From Nymphaea colorata (Eukaryota > Streptophyta > Magnoliopsida > Nymphaeales > Nymphaeaceae): a stretch of DNA of 64,000 nt. Numbering within the stretch: position 1 is the stretch's first letter; each line of letters begins with the position of its first letter. Of this stretch, positions 61,114 to 64,000 are shown in pieces. Location of the stretch: assembly GCF_008831285.2 (NCBI RefSeq), contig NC_045142.1, positions 24,241,300-24,305,299 on the forward strand, given 5' to 3'. Under the pieces are notes generated by a model. That model was given only the letters and a program-made list of their open reading frames with translations, searched no databases and had not been told where the DNA came from. The position numbers were made by a program, and so were the translations under genes.

Positions 61114-62205
61114 AACCTTGGCATTTTCGTTTATAAAGTGTTGGTTGTTATCGAAAACATAAAAAGTGTAACTCAATTATCTTTCTTTTTCCTTTTTTAA
61201 TGGAGAAACTAGGATGTTCAACTTGAATATCTAAGATGTGTATACAAACTAGTGACGAATATCTAAGATTGTACGGGAAAACCACTATCACTGAAAATTT
61301 TAAATCTAAATTTTAGAAAATTTTACTTGTTTCTTATATAAAAATTTTGAAAAATGATGTTTCAGCCTTAGTCAAAATTTTAAAACTTTTATTCGGCTTT
61401 CTTCATGAAAAATTTCTGACTCCGACTTTGTGTATGTGTGTGCGGAAACCACTTTAGATTGAGAGGTTTCGTGGGTTGTCTAAGCATAAAACCCTTAAAA
61501 CCGTTTTCCGGACTCATAATCTTTATATGCATCTGCATGCATAAGAGGCGGGCGGCACCTCTAAAATTTGAACAAGTGGCTGTCCATCGGTCGCTGGCCC
61601 AACCAAGTGTACTAAACCTTTCCGGGCAACCTGATTGTGAGTTTCTTCAAGAGCTTAAACTTTTCGAGTCAAAATCGCTTAAGGCCATATTTGGTAGACT
61701 AGTAGGTATTAAATTTTAAGTTTAAGGGGCACCTTTATGGGACTTAGTAAAAAGAAAGGCATCAATGCATAAATAAGATAATTTTTATAAGCTGGCGTCC
61801 AAAATGAGCCCACATGTGAGTCCGCTAAGGAAAGATTTAAAGTCAGACACAGATCTCAAATTCCACTGTTTGCTTAAAGTAATGCGTTCCACCTAGTGCG
61901 GATTAAAGCTTGGAATATAAAATCCGATGCAATCAAACAGGACGGCCCTTTGGATTTTGCACATGAATTAAGGGCAGCATGCTCGAAGCACTTTTGCTTT
62001 CTCGGGTTTTCAGAAGAAAGTTTCAAGTACAAACTGATCACGTTTTTCTTATGAACATTTTGACAGATAAGTTGAGGTTAGGTAGACACCGACTAAATTA
62101 TGCCAAACAGATATGCCCTGGGATTTCTAATTATCGACCTTTTTATTTTTATTTTTATTTACTTTTTAACGCATAATTATTTGTGTGGAAAGTTTTCTTG
62201 TTTTA
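61114..62205. other. Intergenic region, nothing recognised
   Basis: Only short open frames without domains (for example 61438-61719 and 61979-62176) are present. No repeats or RNA genes stand out. Confidence 0.55.
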
Positions 62206-62708
62206 GGGGTGAGCAACGAGTCGAGCTACTCGAGCTCGAGCCGTTAAAGCTCAGTTCGTGAACAAGTTCGAGCTGAGTCATTTGCTTAATGAGTCGAGAT
62301 CAAGTTTACGAATCAACTTGTTTAAATAATTGAGTCGAGTTTACTGAACTCGAACTGTTAAAGCTCGACTTGGCTCGAAAATGATGCGTAGCAACTTTCT
62401 AAATATTCGACTCGTTTTTTAATTTAAAAACCGGTATATTGACGTTAATTAATTATGTAAGTTTTTACAAAAGCTCCTTCAACATTGTCGAGCCTTAATA
62501 AAGTCGAACTCAATTTATGGCAAAGTAATAGTCCATGTATTCAAACGAGTTTGTCGAGCCTTAATCGAATCGAACTCGACCTCAACACTTAACTGCCGAG
62601 TTGAGTTCGAGTTGCTTCTGTTGAGTTATTATCAAACTTGAGGCTTCATTAATCGAGCTGAGTTCAAGCTGACTGAACTCGGGCTCGACTCGGCTCGTGT
62701 TCACCCCT
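62206..62708. mobile_element. TA-flanked inverted-repeat element of about 500 bp
   Basis: The left end GGGGTGAGCAACGAGTCGAG and the right end, read in reverse complement as GGGGTGAACACGAGCCGAGT, are imperfect inverted repeats. TA lies outside both ends (62204-62205 and 62709-62710). The interior is filled with degenerate GAGCTCGA/CTCGAGCT words. TA flanks would fit a Tc1/mariner-type target, but two bases are weak evidence. Noncoding. Confidence 0.7.
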
Positions 62709-62710
62709 AC

Positions 62711-64000
62711 CAATAGCTCAAATGCTCAAGAAATTGCATGTTGAAAAATATGATTCCTAGGAGGTTGTATGTTATGGTTGGAATGACAAACAGTACGTAA
62801 TAAACTTAAAATGCGTTTATTGATAGACCCTTTCTTATAAAGGTAAAACTAAAAGTGTCAGCGGAGCTCAGGCTCGTGTCTCGGGTGTGGGGCCGGCCTG
62901 ATGCCGAGGTCTAAGTAAACCCTGAAGAAAATTCTTGGAATAAGATTATGAAAATACCCATTTGGCAAAACGTGAGAATCGTGTTTTCCCATCTTAACCA
63001 CATAACATGGAAAGCGGTCTAGAGATAATTGATTCTTGATAAAGTGGAATAGGATTCTTCCCCGTTGCCTTGCTTTCTCTAGACATAGTCGCACGCTTGA
63101 CAAAGCTACCGAATATTTCCTAAGCATACAATTTTCCCGGCACTTCTTTTCACTTTTTAGATAAAAAATGAATTATAAGTGCATGTGTTTCTTAAGGAGA
63201 AAACTCAATCTGAAGGGCAATATAGTTCATTAATTTTTTTTTTACCATACCCTTTTGTGAAATCTTTCAAAATAAGTGTTTTCAAATTAGATGTTCATAA
63301 TTTACCCTGTCCCACTCTATCGATTCAAGTCAAAAAGTGAAACCCCATTTTCACAAGGTTACATTGTCATTCTTTTTTGTCTTTGGAGGTTCTTAGAAAA
63401 CTATACCCGCCTTGAGAGAGACTTTGTTAGCATAAAACTTGAAGGCTAGTATTCCCATCATTGGGGTTAAAATCGATTAGGTTTTTTACACGAGAGATGA
63501 CACCCACAAGAATCGAACTAACGACTGGCTTTATACCAGCCATGTGTTGACCTAACCACCCAATGACTTGATGTCAGTCTTAACTAGTCGCAGTTGTTGC
63601 CCATGGTTAGAGTTGTTCATGAGCCAGATTCAACCCGACTTGAGCTTTGAACGACATGGCTCAAGCTCAGCTTGAGCTTGAGCTTGAATTGAGCTCGACT
63701 GTGTTAGTTTTCAGTTGTTACAAGGGTCGAGCTCGAGTAGCTCAATTCCTTAAAGCAGTCCTACCCATGGTGTTGTAGGTCAAAATGCCAATATTATATT
63801 GAATTTCTGAACCTAAAAAGGCTTTTAAATTTATTTAATTCAAATTTCTATATGTTTTACTTAAAGCCCCCCCTTTTTTTACTAACTTGAGAAGCTCGAG
63901 AAGATTCCTTAATCATGTTAAACATAAAATTCATGTGCTTATGAATTTATAATAATCTATCTTTCTACAAAAATTCATGAGTGAATGATTCTGACTATCT
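62711..64000. other. Intergenic region with a tRNA-like promoter pair
   Basis: No gene is supported. A tRNA-like segment lies on the minus strand near 63507-63565. GAGCTCGAG/CTCGAGC words at 63650-63750 resemble the interior of the element at 62206 and may be a fragment of a relative. Confidence 0.5.
63507..63565 (-). other. tRNA-like / SINE-like head with A and B boxes
   Basis: On the minus strand TGGTTAGGTCA (63558-63548) resembles an A box and AGTTCGATTC (63519-63510) a B box, at tRNA-like spacing. Between them CTGG and CCAG can pair as an anticodon-like stem, but the loop (TATAAAG) lacks the invariant U33, so it is not a working tRNA. It is best read as a tRNA-derived SINE head or a decayed tRNA copy. 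Confidence 0.45.

Overview
The window is nuclear DNA from a flowering plant. The signs are GT-AG introns of about 90 to 2,200 bp, an intronless DYW-class PPR gene, a Ty1/copia LTR retrotransposon, several MITE-like inverted-repeat elements, long (AT)n and (CT)n tracts, and plant-type atypical bHLH genes. I cannot name the species from sequence alone. The background is AT-rich. The EF-hand gene and the first exon of SLD5 stand out as GC-rich islands.

Layout. 1-1.9 kb: no gene. 1.9-5.9 kb: a decayed minus-strand Ty1/copia element with both LTRs, PBS, PPT and a 5-bp target duplication. 7.3-9.2 kb: a DYW-class PPR gene (+). 12.5-13.0 kb: a CP1-like EF-hand calcium sensor (+). 15.75-21.15 kb: the GINS subunit SLD5 (-), which I rebuilt as six coding exons (231 aa), with two E2F-type sites upstream. 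23.0-23.9 kb: an unrecognised two-exon gene (+) predicted to encode a tail-anchored membrane protein. 24-33 kb: intergenic with minisatellites and (AT)n. 33.2-33.7 kb: an AIF/IBH1-like atypical HLH gene (+). 34-48 kb: repeat-rich intergenic DNA with two copies of one dispersed repeat. 48.3-48.7 kb: a second atypical HLH gene (+), UPBEAT1-like. 51.6-55.0 kb: a proteasome assembly chaperone 4 (PSMG4/PAC4)-like gene (+) in five coding exons (149 aa). 55-64 kb: no gene, but several TIR elements, a hairpin-forming minisatellite of about 115 bp per unit, and a tRNA-like/SINE-like box pair.

The genes do not form a pathway. They are ordinary, independently transcribed plant genes for organelle RNA editing, calcium sensing, DNA replication, growth-regulating HLH factors and proteasome assembly. 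I found no convincing new multi-gene system. The most useful points are the exon models of SLD5 and PSMG4, which single-frame ORFs do not show, the E2F sites in front of SLD5, the unknown tail-anchored gene, the in-frame integrase/RT deletion junction in the copia element, a hAT-type MITE with a near-perfect 8-bp target duplication, and the pair of non-basic HLH genes about 15 kb apart.
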